A DNA stretch of 64,000 nt from Climacium dendroides (Eukaryota; Streptophyta; Bryopsida; Hypnales; Climaciaceae). Each line of letters begins with the position of its first letter. Position 1 is the first letter of the stretch. Of this stretch, positions 1 to 11,489 are shown piece by piece. The notes beneath the pieces were generated by a model, which did no database searches, was not told where the DNA came from, and saw only the letters and a list, made by a program, of their open reading frames with translations. The stretch is taken from NCBI GenBank assembly GCA_950106755.1, contig OX467082.1, positions 16,430,001 to 16,494,000 on the forward strand, written 5' to 3'. Made by a program: the position numbers and the translations under genes.

Positions 1-860
1 CCTCTAAAGTCCCAAGGCCTTTTTTCCATCAAAACCTACTCAAAATTGCCATTTCTATTGCAAAGAGGAAAAAAAATTTAATTTTTTTTTTACATATCTA
101 ATTGCAAGATCTTGTACTTCACTAGAATAAAAATGCGCAGAAATTTTTTTAGAAACTTTGACCCTGCAAAATGCAAGATATTTGCATTTAAAGTAAAGAA
201 AACAAATTTTTTTATGCCTTGATTGTCTAGATTTTTGGCTTTGAATCTTCTTAACTTAAAATTTTTGCACTATTGATTTTGATTTTCTAATTTTTTATGT
301 TGAAGAATTGAGTTGAGAATCTAGGAAAAAAATTCAACCCAAAAGCACTTAATTTTCAGTCAATAAAAAATTGTTAAGTAGAAATAGGTTCAAGATTGAA
401 GGGATAACTAAATAGTTAATAGTTCTAAGATGGAATTGAAACTCAATAATCACGACAGTGAGATTGATCTAGCAAGCAAATTTAACTTTGCCTAACCATT
501 TTTTTGAAAAAATTGTTAAAATTGCATTCAAAATTGAAGTCTATAAGTTATTTTTTCAAGAAGATGCTTAAATTGCCCCAAAAATAAGATTGTCCATAAC
601 TTTCTCATAACTATAGTAGTCCAAATAGAATGAATAAAAGCTTCAAATGTAGACAAAAAAAACATTATCTTTGAGAATTTTTTTTTTTAAATTTAACTTT
701 TTGTGATTTTTTGGAGTTGCCCCTCTAGTTGTTTTTTAGAATCATGGTGCCATAACTTTTGTTTCAAGGCACCTATTGAAATAAAAATTACATACCTAGA
801 AAGCTAATCTAATTTTCTATCTTAAAAAAAAGTTTCAAAAAATTATGTCAAAAACTAAGA
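1..860. repeat. AT-rich dispersed repeat, truncated by the window edge
   Basis: This non-coding AT-rich stretch matches, in the same orientation, the left arm of the foldback element at 33397-34055. The opening C-rich TAAAG end, the segment reading CAAAATTGCCATTTCTA and the later GAATGAATAAAAGCTTCAAA segment occur in the same order in both. It is therefore a second copy, or one arm, of that repeat family. No coding potential was seen. Confidence 0.6.
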
Positions 861-1574
861 TCACATGAGCCTACCTGAAATCCTAGAAGTCCTCCTTAGG
901 TACTTCAGGACTTTAGAAGTTAAACTTCTCAACTTTAATGAGGGTTAACTTTTAAATCAGAGCTAAAAACATGTTTGAAGTAAAAGCAAAGAACATCATC
1001 TTAAAAAACCACTAAGTGTATTGTAAAAAAAGTCATTTATTCTATTCCAAGCAACGCTTGAAGGTAGAAGTACGTCTTTTAGTCCTATGATGGCTTTATA
1101 AGGTGACCTACTATAGACAACAATTGAATGCACTATTCATTGAAAAAAATTCTTTGTTTTTACCTTCTCGTCCACTCATTTCTCTTCCTTCCTTGCTTAG
1201 GGAGAAGTGCTAAAGTTAACCATAGTAAATGAGTCTATGAGACTAGAATGGATTTGAATGAAAAATTCATGTTTATATTGAATAAGATATTCATTCTTGG
1301 GGATTTATTTTTTTATTCTTCCTCATCCTAGGTTGAAATGCTTAAGTTATCAAAAATAGATACTTTTGCCATACTTATTTTGTGCCAAATGGAGGAGATA
1401 CTCTTTACATTGTAGAGGTTTTGGAGGAAAAAATATAAAATAAAATGAAATATAAAAAAATTGTGCAAGGCTATAGCATGAATGAAATTTTTTCAAAAAA
1501 CCATTCAGTGTACTATAAGGTAGTATACTCTAAAAGTGACCATTTAAGGATTGGTTCGCCTTTTCATATGTTTT
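861..1574. other. AT-rich intergenic DNA, no gene seen
   Basis: No gene or RNA was recognised here. A segment at about 1360-1500 recurs as a diverged direct copy at about 1925-2070. Both contain CAAATGGAGGA, a following TACTCTTT and a later GTGCAAGGCTAT. Confidence 0.5.
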
Positions 1575-3240
1575 CGTGGACAAAGTATTTTCATATCATT
1601 TTTCAGAGAAAGAAATAGACATGGAACCTAACACAAGTGGTTTTGTATTTTTCCAATAATTTTTAAATTACTTATAAATTTTCAAAGATTAAGGACATAG
1701 GCACCTATTTGTAAATGTAGGTCTCTCAAAATTTGTCCACTTGCAACTTGTAAAGAGATGTGAAAATTCAAAGACTTTGATTGGCTCTTTCAATAGAAAG
1801 ATAATTTTTCCTAGATGCATTCAATTGCTAAAGTGGTCCATTCAAGGATCTCCTCATCCTCATCTCCATTCTATCCCTAAAGCTAGGGTCCATTTGAAGA
1901 AGATGAGTTGTTTTATAGTACACTACAAAACTCATTTATTGATTTTGTGTCAAATGGAGGAAGTACTCTTTGCACTACAAGTTTTGGGGAAAAAATATGA
2001 AATAAAATTTAAAATGGAAAAAATATGAAATACAATAAAATATGGAAAAATAGTGCAAGGCTATGAATGATAAATTTAAAAAAATCAGGTCTAACAAAAT
2101 ATCTTTCAAATTTTACCTCCCCCCAAATAAAGTTAATGGAAATTTAATCAAAGATTGATAGTTCAATGTAGAAAATATCAAGAAATTAAAAAAAAATTGA
2201 CCATTTTACCAACTTGATGGAGATTTTAGCAACCAATTACATCTTCAAGGAAAAAAAATCTATGATTCTTATACTAGTATAATTCACAAAGAGCACATGT
2301 AAAAGATGGAGATTTAATTTTATATATAATTAAGAACAAAAAACTTCAGATCTTTTGATTTCATACACGATAACTATAACTACACCTAATTTCAATTGAA
2401 TTTTAGAATTGACCACTACAAATTCCAGCTTAAAATGTACTCCCACTATTCATGAGAGTCTATAGTTAGTTTTAGAAATACCTATTTTTAGCGCTTTGAA
2501 AATTCATAGTTTATTCATATGGTGTTCAACAAAATGCATTTTAAGAGAATCTAAAATCTCTTTTTGACTACCAACCCTTGGAAGCTTTTGCAACCAAACC
2601 TTGGAAGCTATATTGAATTGCTTTTTTCAACTATATGACTATGGAAACTATATTGAATTGCTTATTTATGTAATTTTATGTGTAGCTACCTTGAGGGAAG
2701 CTAACTTCATATAGGAGGCAACCCATTTTTTATCACCCCCCATTTATGCAATGTAAGTTGTTTTCTTTCCATGCAGGAAGAAATATCAATAATCAACTAC
2801 GACACAATTCTTGATGTACTTATGATGCATTATAATTGGTTACAAGACTTTCAATATCGCAACCAACCCTTGGAAGCTTTTGCAACCAACCCTTGGTTAG
2901 AAATAAAAAGGGTTATATGACTAATATGGGTTGAATAGAATCTTTAGCTAAAAAAAATTATAGTAATTATATTTTGAGAAATAAATATCTGGATATTTAT
3001 AGAAATCTTATGAATTCTATATCTGTACACAGGAAGAAACTCGCCCTACAAATATGTGTATCTACTTAAGTAGTCGGAAATGGGTTGCGTCCCATAGTAA
3101 GAAATTGAGGCAAATCATAAGCAAGGCAACGATTGGAAGCTACAAAAATTCCTTTGAGGGGTCTACAAAAATGTTTTTAATTAACAATAACCTATTTCAT
3201 GAACTATTACCACACTACACAACCATCTATCCATCCAATC

Positions 3241-3400
3241 CATCCATTAAGTTAGGGTGTTTATTTGTTTGTAATGTAATGTTGAGATCTCTTTGACCAT
3301 GTATCCTTGGTAGCATTCTTAATACCGTTGGGAAGCTCTTTAAGAGGAGGGGTGAGGAGGGATACATGGACTTTGTTCTGTGTGTTTGAACTTACGGTGT
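3241..3400. repeat. half copy of the 278-bp foldback repeat
   Basis: This segment matches one arm of the complete foldback copy at 25314-25591. Shared pieces in order are CCATCCATTAAGTTAG, TGTTGAGATCT, a CATGT..CC stretch, GGAAGCTCTTT, and GAGGAGGG before CTTTGTT. Only one arm is present, so this is a truncated copy. Confidence 0.55.
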
Positions 3401-3432
3401 GAAAGATATTGAATTTGAAAGTTTTCATGTAT

Positions 3433-3482
3433 AATGGGAGGCCCTCACACGATGGGAGGACCATGTGTGAGGGCCTCCCATT
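3433..3482. repeat. perfect 18-bp stem hairpin
   Basis: AATGGGAGGCCCTCACAC at 3433-3450 is followed after 14 nt by its exact reverse complement at 3465-3482. The stem is far richer in GC than its surroundings. A smaller imperfect palindrome (GGCACT / AGTGCC) follows near 3515-3535. Confidence 0.8.
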
Positions 3483-4013
3483 TTGTTAAGCACGTCCATT
3501 ATAGCGCACGACACTGGTTATAGGCACTATTACCAGTGCCAGGTGCTATTACTACTTCATTATGCTCGGTAATCAGGGAGATTTTCTAAAGGGACCTTTA
3601 TAGATAGTGTTTAACAAATTAACAAATTACTTTTACTTTTTGTGTGGCAAGGGCACAATGCATACTAAAGCAGTCTGCTCCAAAAGTGAGTGGCCTCTTC
3701 AAATCGCCCCTATATGTAGATCTGAAATGAATAGGAGGTGGTTCTTAAATGGACCTCCTGAAGCCATTGAGAGAATCAAGAAAAAAGCATTATTTATTGC
3801 AAGAGCCAATTGTTGGCCTTCATTTATTGAAATCACTTTAGAAGTTGCAAGTGGTTGGATTTTGGAAGACCTAGGGTCACAAATAGGTGCCTATAACAGT
3901 TTTTTTTTGAAAATTCTTAAATAATTCAAAAATGATTCAAAAAATATGAAACCACTTATGTGACGTTCCGCATCCATTTTTCTTTCTCTGAAAAATGATT
4001 CAAAAATATTGCT

Positions 4014-4528
4014 ATTCATGGAAACCTTCGACTACGTTAGTGCCAACTAAGTCATGACTCATGACTTGGCTTGATTCTGAGCGAACATGTGCCCCAAGGG
4101 TACAAACGCAAGCGACAACGAAGGAACCGAGGCCAGTCCCGTCCATGAATGTACCCGGGATCACCGCTACATTCACTTTCACTTCGTCCAATCGCCAAGC
4201 AACTTCCGTCCAACGGAATTTCCCAAACAACTGAAAGCAAATCATTTCCTTCCTCATACATTCGTTCATTCTTTCCTCAATGGAAAGCTCCGTGCGCCCT
4301 TCTCTCGATCATTCCTTTCCAAAACAAGCAGATGCTTGTGTCAGGTAATGCTCTTGATTTCCACGAGTATCCAATTATTCCAAACAGCTTGCGGTTCGCG
4401 ACATTCCTCTCCACCGAAATTCGCAATACCACAAGTTTCCGCAATTGGAAGAAAGGATTGGATCACTACCAGATTGGCGCAATTCTATACTCAGCCAATT
4501 TCCTGTGGGAATCAGGGGAGCTGTCAAT
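4014..4528 (+). other. probable promoter/5' leader of the dioxygenase gene
   Basis: This short spacer lies upstream of the dioxygenase start. Open frames exist on both strands, but none resembles a known protein and none joins in frame to the dioxygenase first exon other than the immediate upstream leader. No clear TATA element was identified. Confidence 0.4.
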
Positions 4529-6630
4529 ATGGGCGTGGAAGATCTAGAGACGGTGCAATCCTTGAGCAATTTGCACATTGACCCTGCGTTCATTCTAGAC
4601 CCGGAGCACCGGCCCCAGCGGAAGCACAATGATTACTCGGTCTCTGGTGGTCATGTCCCAGTTGTGGACCTAGCCCCGCTGCGAGAGCAGCCCACGGAAG
4701 CCGAGACCAAGTCCATCGTTGCGGAAATCGGCCAGGCATGTGAGGAGTGGGGGTTCTTCCAAGTGGTGAACCATGGGGTGTCGCTGGCGCTCTTGGAGGA
4801 GTTGGAGGCCACTGCCAAGCAGTTTTTCGATCTCCCTCTGGAGGAGAAGAGGAAGGTAGGGTGCTTGTTTTTTGTTTTTTTTAATTCTCAATTGGTTTTG
4901 TTGTTGTTGATGAAAAAGATGATCTAATGACTTGCAATATTGTTGCAGTGAGTTTGAGTTAGCTCTATGAGGTTTGGTTTAATGTTCTTGATTTTGGAAT
5001 ACTGGATGCGTCGGGTGCTTGATAGGTACGACGAACTCTGGATAATGGACTTGGGTACTATGACTCCGAGCTCACGAAGAACAGGAGGGACTGGAAAGAG
5101 GTGTTCGATTTCGTCCCAAGTGGCAGTTTCAATCTGCATGCTGACGACGAGAGCCTGCCGAAAACCCACAATCAGTGGCCGTCCAATCCTCCAGAACTGA
5201 GGTTAGAATTTTCAAGCCTCACCTTCATCCTCAAAGTATTTCCATAACTTTCTTGAAAATCAAGTTGCAAGTAAAGATCAGGTTATTCAAGATGCTCCAA
5301 TTCTCCGACATCTTGGCACAAATTCTCACAACCTGAGTTCAAATTCTGAGTTTAAATCACATCCTCACATCGTGCAGGGCACTCGTCAACACTGTTGTAA
5401 AAATGTTCTTTGTGTCGTGTGTCATCCTCCGTCTCAAATTAAGTGTCCACATTGCTGGCACTTCATGTTATTTTAAGGTTGTTTTGAGGAGGTCCTATGG
5501 AGGCTTGCTTATGTCAAATTTTATTTAGGTTGCAATGATCACATGCAATGTTCATTGATTCTAGGGCTTTAAAATTTGGAACCTTTCTAAATGAAATTGG
5601 TATAAAAATTTTTCAACAAATCTACGAACACTTAAATCAGGACGGAGGTAGAGGTTTTCAAAGTTGAGATGAACTCACGCAGTGGGAGACTTGTGATCAC
5701 CAGGGAAGTGTGCGAGAAATGGTCGAGAGCAGTGGAACGCCTGGCGATTGAGCTGCTGGGGTTGATCGCGCAGAGCCTGGGGTTGCCTGCAACACATTTC
5801 CACAAGCACTGGAAGCAAGACCTGAACGCCATCCGCTTGAACTACTACCCCAAGTGCCCACATCCGGATGTAGTGCTGGGCGTGAGCCGGCACAAGGATC
5901 CCGGCGCCTTGACTGTGCTGGTGCAAGATGAAGTGGGCGGCCTGGAAGTTCGGCGCAAGGACGGCAAGTGGGTTGGCATTCAGCCTCGTCGAGACGCTTT
6001 CGTTATTAATGTGGGCGATGTGTTTCAGGTACCTCATCATCCCTGCCACAAATTTCTTCCGCAAATCTGTTCCCAGTTCTTTCAATGTCCAATTGTATCT
6101 TACTGTAACATTCTTGAATCCAATTTCCAGTTGTAACCGAACACAACATTCTTCATGTAACAGTATGTAACCTAGTATGTAGCCAAGTATGCAATTCTGA
6201 CTGTAATTGGGACCATAATTGTTATCTCAACCGTATACATATGTGAAAATGTAAGTGTTATTGGAGTTAGTCGAAAGAAGATGGTGGTGTTTAATTATGG
6301 TTAGAAGGGTGGAGGTCGCTTGCTCTATTGCATCCATGTGAGTATCTAAACCGATCTGCCATACGTCAGGTGTGGAGCAATGACAGATACCGAAGCATAG
6401 AGCACCGGGTTGTGGTGAACGAGAACAAGGATCGCTTCTCGTTTCCGCTGTTTTTCAATCCTTCCTCTGAGACGGACGTGGCGCCAGTACCAGAGATTTT
6501 AGGCCAGGATCTTCCCCTGTATCGATCCTACAATTTCGGCCACTTTCTGACGCACCGCACCACCACCAACTACGAGGTTCTTGGCGAAGACAACATTCAA
6601 ATCTCTGACTTTGCAATCAACAGGGACTAG
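4529..6630 (+). CDS. 2-oxoglutarate/Fe(II)-dependent dioxygenase (DOXC class)
   Basis: Four exons, 4529-4855, 5026-5201, 5704-6028 and 6370-6630, sum to 1089 nt (362 aa), a usual length for plant 2-oxoglutarate dioxygenases. The N-terminal DIOX_N region carries WGFFQVVNHGV. The jelly-roll core carries NYYPKCP (214-220), the iron ligands H231-x-D233 and H288, and the 2-oxoglutarate-binding R298-x-S300. All catalytic residues are present, so the enzyme should be active. The family hydroxylates or desaturates small molecules such as hormones and flavonoids, and the exact substrate cannot be told from the sequence. The start is the ATG opening MGVEDLET; an earlier in-frame methionine (4445) would add 28 residues. 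Intron 2 holds a dispersed repeat (about 5490-5580). The gene's 3' end is partly duplicated downstream. Confidence 0.9.
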
Positions 6631-6870
6631 CGCCTCGTATACGAGAAGCACACATGTGCGAACAGTTGGAAATAGAGTTATATATAGAGTTAAGTTCAAT
6701 CAGATCATACTGTATTGAAAATCGTTTACTCATCAATGAGCAATTCATAACATTCTATTGTCTCCGAACTTTCTCCTTGTGTACAATTCTACCACAACAG
6801 CGCCACAATGGAAAATCATTCCTTGGGATTCCAGCTAAGGAATTATAACTGAATTTGCAACCCAACCCCT

Positions 6871-7055
6871 TGGCCACTTCCTGATACACCGTACCAATAA
6901 CAAGATTTTGGACGAAGACGGTATTCAAATCTCTGACTTTGCAATCAACAAGGACTAGCCAGAGCAGTACACATGTGCAATCATGTGTAGACTTGTACAT
7001 AGAGTTGCGTTCAATCAGGTCATTCTGTATTTAATCAACGGGCAATTGCTCAAGG
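6871..7055 (+). pseudogene. duplicated 3' end of the dioxygenase gene
   Basis: The stretch repeats, with substitutions and one small deletion, the last coding 30 or so codons and the 3' UTR of the dioxygenase about 320 bp upstream. The GGCCACTT start, the GAAGAC..GTATTCAAAT block and the run ATCTCTGACTTTGCAATCAA ending in a TAG (6956-6958) are shared, as are UTR pieces such as ACACATGTGC and TTCAATCAGGTCAT. There is no upstream coding part, so it is a broken tandem duplicate. It ends about 40 bp before the convergent PPR stop codon. Confidence 0.85.
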
Positions 7056-7090
7056 ACGTGGGGTTTATCATCAAGGACATACCACTCAGG

Positions 7091-9640
7091 TCACCAGTAA
7101 TCACCACAAGAGCACACTCCATTGCTGAAGTGGTGGAACCGATGAGCGTCCCGAGCAATGATCTCCCGGCCAGCAATTCTCGAGATGAACTTAGAGGCAG
7201 TGTGACAGTCAGCACACACACGAAGATTCTTGGAGATGCGAATGGGGGTACCAGGAGGAGTGCTGAGGAGCCCAAACGCAATGGCCAGCTTCTCGCTGTG
7301 GTGGCCAACCGATTCCTCCTTCACTTCATCGCCGACCTCGTGCATAACAGACCGGGTGTCAGCTACATACCCCAAGCTCTTCATCTCCTTCGTCAGCGAC
7401 TCCAATTCTGCATAAATCTCACTTGTTCGAGGATGGGATTGATCATTAGCGACGAAGGAATATCGTTTCCCTGCAACTTCAATGCAGCTACGCCCGGGCT
7501 CCTTCTGGAGCCCCTTCTCCTGCACGAGTTTCCTCACTTTGGCTACATCGTCCCACTTGCCAGCTGCAGCGTAGATATCAGAAAGGGAAACATACACTCC
7601 CGCGTTTTCAGGCTCCAGCTTTAAATACTCCGCTCCTGCTCGCTCTGCAACTTCTACGTTACCGTACGTTCGGCAAGCTGCAAGAAGAGCTCCCCACATT
7701 GAGGCAGTGGGTGCCACTGGCAGTGTGGAGATTACGTCTTCCGCTTCTGCCAGACACCCTGCACGGCCTAAAATGTCCACCAAGCAGCTGTAGTGCTTCT
7801 CCGTTGGGACGATACCGTAGTCGTTGTACATGGAAAGGAATTCACGACGCCCTTCCTCCACCAGTCCAGCGTGGCGACATGCTGAAAGCACACTAACAAA
7901 CGTGGCTGCGTCGGGTTTGATGTTCTCAACTTTCATCTCCTTAAATTTTTGCAAAGCCTCCAGGGCTCTTCCATTCTGTGCAAGTCCTCCAATCATTCCA
8001 CTCCATGAAATAGTACTTCGAGTGGTCATATCCTCAAAGACCTGACACGCATCACTTACACTTCCACATTTGAAATACATGTTCACAAGCGCATTCGCCA
8101 CTTGCAAGTCGGAAACGAGCCCGGCTGTCACAACGCGGCTGTGAATCTCCTTGCCCCATTCTAACGCTACGAGATTCCCACATGCTTTGAGAACGCACAA
8201 GTAAGTGACTCTGTTCGGCACCACACCTTTCAGCAGCATTTTTTTGAACATGGTGAAGGATTTCTCCGCTTGGTTCCCCTCGGTATAGCCTCCGATCATC
8301 GTTGTCCACGAAATCACGTCTCGTTGGACCATTTTGTCAAACACGTGCCGGGCGTCTTTGACACTTCCAGCTTTGGAATACATGTTGATGAGAGCATTCC
8401 CCACTCTGACATCAGAGAGAATTCCAGCTTTCGTAATCTGAGCATGAAGCTCTTTCCCACGATGTAAACCTCCAGGTCGCGCACACGAGTTCAGGATGCT
8501 GAGGTAGGTCATCCTGTTTGGCGCTATCCCCTCTTGCAGCATCCGACAAAAGATTCCATAGGCTTCATCCCAACGAGAGTTTTCAACAAGACCCCCTATC
8601 ATGGTGCTCCATGCAATAACATCTCGACGTTGGAGTTGCTCAAACACGAGACTTGCACATCCTATGGCGCCACACTTGAGGTACATTTTCAAGAGGGCAG
8701 TCCCAACTCGGAGATCCGACTGGTAGCCAGAGTTCATAATCTGAGAGTGAACGTGTTTTCCCTGATCTAAAGCCTTCAAGTTGCCACATGCAATCAAGAC
8801 GTTCATATACGTGATCTTACTTGGATGATAACCTTCTTGCAGCAATTGCTCGTAAATCGCTATTGACTCTTCACCATGGTCGCTCTCAGCATATGCTCCG
8901 GTCAATGTAGTCCACGAGACTTCGTCTCGGTTCACCATATCGTCAAAGACTTGGCGAGCTTCCCGAATGCTGCCACACTTGGCATACATGCTAATCAGGG
9001 CGTTCCCAATCTTAACATCAGACACTAATCCAGCTTTGACAGCCTGAGCATGAACCTCCCTGCCCAAACTCAGGTTGGAACAAGCAGTCAAAACGCTGAC
9101 GTACGTGAACTTGTCGGGTGTCAAGCCTTGTTGCTGCATTTGGCTGAAGAGTGTAAAAGCTTCTTCGCTGTGACCTCGATGCGCGTAACCTGAAATCATG
9201 ACGTTCCATGATACAAGAGTCTTGTTGGAGAATTTGTCAAACAATTGCTTTGCAGCGGCGACATCACCGCAGTGGGTGTACAACTTAAGAAGAGTGTTGG
9301 CAATGTAAACGTTCGGGTGCACTCCAGAGCCGAGGATGTGGTCATGCACCTGCCTTCCCACCACCAAGTCTTTAGCCTTCACACAAACTAGCAACATTTT
9401 CACGTAGTCATAGGAGTCTATCTGAGAGCCCCCATTTTGGTGAAGGTATTCCAGCACATCTGATGGACCATTCCAGTCATCCTTGGTGGTGTGAATCCAA
9501 GCCTTGTCCAGTCGGCTCCATCTTTGGAGAAAAAAGGAGACGGTGGTGATGATCGACCCACTCCCCACGTTGCAGTTGTTGACGAACAACCTGTTGCAAC
9601 AGATTACACCCGTTCCATTAACGATGGGCAGAGTTAACAT
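7091..9640 (-). CDS. PLS-class pentatricopeptide repeat protein with E and DYW domains (organellar RNA editing factor)
   Basis: This is a single intronless frame of 849 aa. The N-terminal ~60 residues lack acidic clusters and look like an organellar targeting region. From about residue 80 to 650, roughly five PLS triplets follow; each repeats a block such as VSWNVMISGYAHRG, VSWTTLTGAYAESD or ISWSGMIGGLAQNG. An E region leads to a complete C-terminal DYW deaminase domain with the zinc/catalytic HSE motif (HHSEKLA), the CADCH cysteine pair and a final CSCGDYW. In land plants such proteins bind an organellar transcript and convert a specific cytidine to uridine. The RNA target and the organelle cannot be read from the sequence with confidence. 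The gene converges on the dioxygenase and is divergent from the maturase gene. Confidence 0.93.
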   Translation of the reverse strand: MLTLPIVNGTGVICCNRLFVNNCNVGSGSIITTVSFFLQRWSRLDKAWIHTTKDDWNGPSDVLEYLHQNGGSQIDSYDYVKMLLVCVKAKDLVVGRQVHDHILGSGVHPNVYIANTLLKLYTHCGDVAAAKQLFDKFSNKTLVSWNVMISGYAHRGHSEEAFTLFSQMQQQGLTPDKFTYVSVLTACSNLSLGREVHAQAVKAGLVSDVKIGNALISMYAKCGSIREARQVFDDMVNRDEVSWTTLTGAYAESDHGEESIAIYEQLLQEGYHPSKITYMNVLIACGNLKALDQGKHVHSQIMNSGYQSDLRVGTALLKMYLKCGAIGCASLVFEQLQRRDVIAWSTMIGGLVENSRWDEAYGIFCRMLQEGIAPNRMTYLSILNSCARPGGLHRGKELHAQITKAGILSDVRVGNALINMYSKAGSVKDARHVFDKMVQRDVISWTTMIGGYTEGNQAEKSFTMFKKMLLKGVVPNRVTYLCVLKACGNLVALEWGKEIHSRVVTAGLVSDLQVANALVNMYFKCGSVSDACQVFEDMTTRSTISWSGMIGGLAQNGRALEALQKFKEMKVENIKPDAATFVSVLSACRHAGLVEEGRREFLSMYNDYGIVPTEKHYSCLVDILGRAGCLAEAEDVISTLPVAPTASMWGALLAACRTYGNVEVAERAGAEYLKLEPENAGVYVSLSDIYAAAGKWDDVAKVRKLVQEKGLQKEPGRSCIEVAGKRYSFVANDQSHPRTSEIYAELESLTKEMKSLGYVADTRSVMHEVGDEVKEESVGHHSEKLAIAFGLLSTPPGTPIRISKNLRVCADCHTASKFISRIAGREIIARDAHRFHHFSNGVCSCGDYW

Positions 9641-11489
9641 GGCTAGCTTGTAAAACAGAGAACCAGGAGAAGTAAACCCAGACTATGATACTATAGGGTT
9701 TTCTTTCCTCCAAGCTTATTCTTTCAAGATCCCTGCAAATGAAGATCCTCAACCCCGGCTTCAAGGTGCTCTTCAAAACCCCTCGAAAATCACCAACTCT
9801 ACAGAGTGGAGCGATTAGGGTTTATGATCAGGCAAGGATGTCCGTTAGGCTGTGCAGGCCGTTGCTTACGGTCTAATCGAAATTTTACGAAAGAGGGGTC
9901 CCTAGTGGTTGATCTCGTTGAACTACCGGTGTTCTCAATATTTCACCTAGGACTTTGTTGGTCTACAAGGCGGGTCCTGTGGTTTACTCCTGTCCCCTAT
10001 CCCTTTACACCCATTTTGACCACAGTGCACACAGCGCTAATATGAAAGCAACATGCACCTAATTAATAGCTGTTTCAAAACTGAACCATTAACCAACTCA
10101 TGAAATTATAAGTGAAGAATTCCTTTGAAAGCAGAAATCACAAGGACAACAAAGTAAACCTAAAAAGATTGCCAAAACATCTTCTTCAGCGAGCTCTCTT
10201 TGCTGATTACGGTACTCACCTCCTCAACATCATCGTCCCTCCAATGAATTAGGAAGATTTCTTCCAAAGGCCGTTTTCTGTCCATTAGTTGCGCTTGGGA
10301 GTCAAGTCCAGCAATCGGAAACACGCTAGCGAGGAGAGTCTCCCCTATGGATCCTCGGAAGCAGTAGCACCAGGTGGTTGCAAAACCCTAATTCGCACAT
10401 TGCAAGTGACTAGTAGACTTCGCCGTCTCCAAAATCTAAGGCTTTAACCCATTCCAGCTCCTCACAAGAACTACAAACAAATCCTAGGTCAGGAACAAGC
10501 TGCTCTTCTGATCTGCGACAGAATCCAAGTCAAACAAATATAAACCCTTAAATTCTACACCCTTAAACCCTAAATCCTAAACCCCTAAACCCAAAAAACC
10601 CTGCATTCGCACAAGCTCAACGGACAGAGAATGTAAACCACACTCTGTTTATTTCCATATTTTCCGTAGGAGGTGCACTTGCAAGTGTTCAGTCTCCACC
10701 AGTTTCAATACTGTACTCCCATACAGGTGCTGCTTCAAGTTCGCGTTGATTTTCTCACCAGATTCTACAGCCAGAACTTCTCGCAAAGACTTATTCTCCA
10801 CTCGACCTTCACACAATCCCTTGCTAACCCATCACTGCTGCCATTATCTGACGACGCAATTGTGGATCCATGTCCCTAGCGAAACCAAATTTCGGAAACG
10901 CTTCATGGATGAGACTTCCAATATACATCCACTCCGTGGAAACAGAGCACCAGGGGACAGACTGACGCATGACGCTGGAGAACAATGGAACTAACTTCGG
11001 GCGAAGTTTGGTTAATGCATTTGTTACGAAGAACGGTCTAATATTTCGATTCCCAAATTTTGGACTGCCTTTTTGCTTACAAGGGCTGGGTTCTTCTTGA
11101 CTATTCTTTGAAAATCTGTGTTCTTCAGATGAAACCTCTCAGATGCACAGTGAAAATTGTAGGAAAATTTTCAATTCTCTGCTGAGCTAGGAAGCGAGTA
11201 CATTCTCCGATCTTCATGACCTAAGTTTGAAGAATCCGCACACAATTGTTGGGGCGATTTCATTTGGAGGTGTTTGTGTCCGGTTCACATTTGAGAGGAC
11301 TATATAAGAAGGTGTTCAGGACATTGCCATAGGAGCTGGTGCGCCTGTTGATGAATGGAGACAAGGGGATGCTGCCAATTCGAGGGCAACGAGTTCTGAA
11401 AGTTGATTCTGTGGCAATACAGGGGTTTAGGGTTTTTAAATTCTTCTGTAACTGGCTCTGAGGAGTGTGATTCTTTCTTCCTGCGAAAA
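9641..11489. other. divergent intergenic region between the PPR and maturase genes
   Basis: The 1.85-kb spacer separates the PPR start (minus) from the maturase start (plus). No protein gene was supported here. The minus strand has a good splice-donor context (GGAG then GTGAGT near 10218), which may belong to a spliced 5' leader of the PPR gene. This is inference. Degenerate telomere-type repeats lie at 10541-10603. Confidence 0.4.
10541..10603. repeat. degenerate plant telomere-type repeats (telo-box cluster)
   Basis: Several variants of the plant telomeric unit AAACCCT occur in a row, for example TTAAACCCTAAATCC, CTAAACCCC and AAAACCCTGC. Short telo-boxes are common in plant promoters and leaders of housekeeping and translation-related genes. 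Here they sit between two divergent genes for organellar RNA processing. Confidence 0.65.

Larger units (their letters stand above)
1575..4013. repeat. foldback (inverted-repeat) element of about 2.4 kb
   Basis: The left arm (about 1575-1850) reappears as an imperfect reverse complement at about 3740-4013. Shared blocks include CATTTTTCAGAGAAAGAAA, then AAGTGGTTT, then ATAGGCACCTATTTGT, then CCACTTGCAACTT, in the same order and similar spacing. The interior is AT-rich and holds no convincing gene. It contains two copies of a CCAACCCTTGGAAGC motif (about 2570 and 2870), half of another foldback repeat (3241-3400) and a GC-rich hairpin (3433-3482). Arm similarity was judged by eye. Confidence 0.6.

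Noticed and set aside
4087..4581. 164-aa frame overlapping the dioxygenase start
   Set aside because: It is in a different frame from the conserved dioxygenase exon and has no recognisable domain. It is more likely leader sequence.
7230..9209. Plus- and minus-strand short frames over the PPR gene
   Set aside because: All lie within the continuous 849-aa PPR-DYW frame and are shadows.
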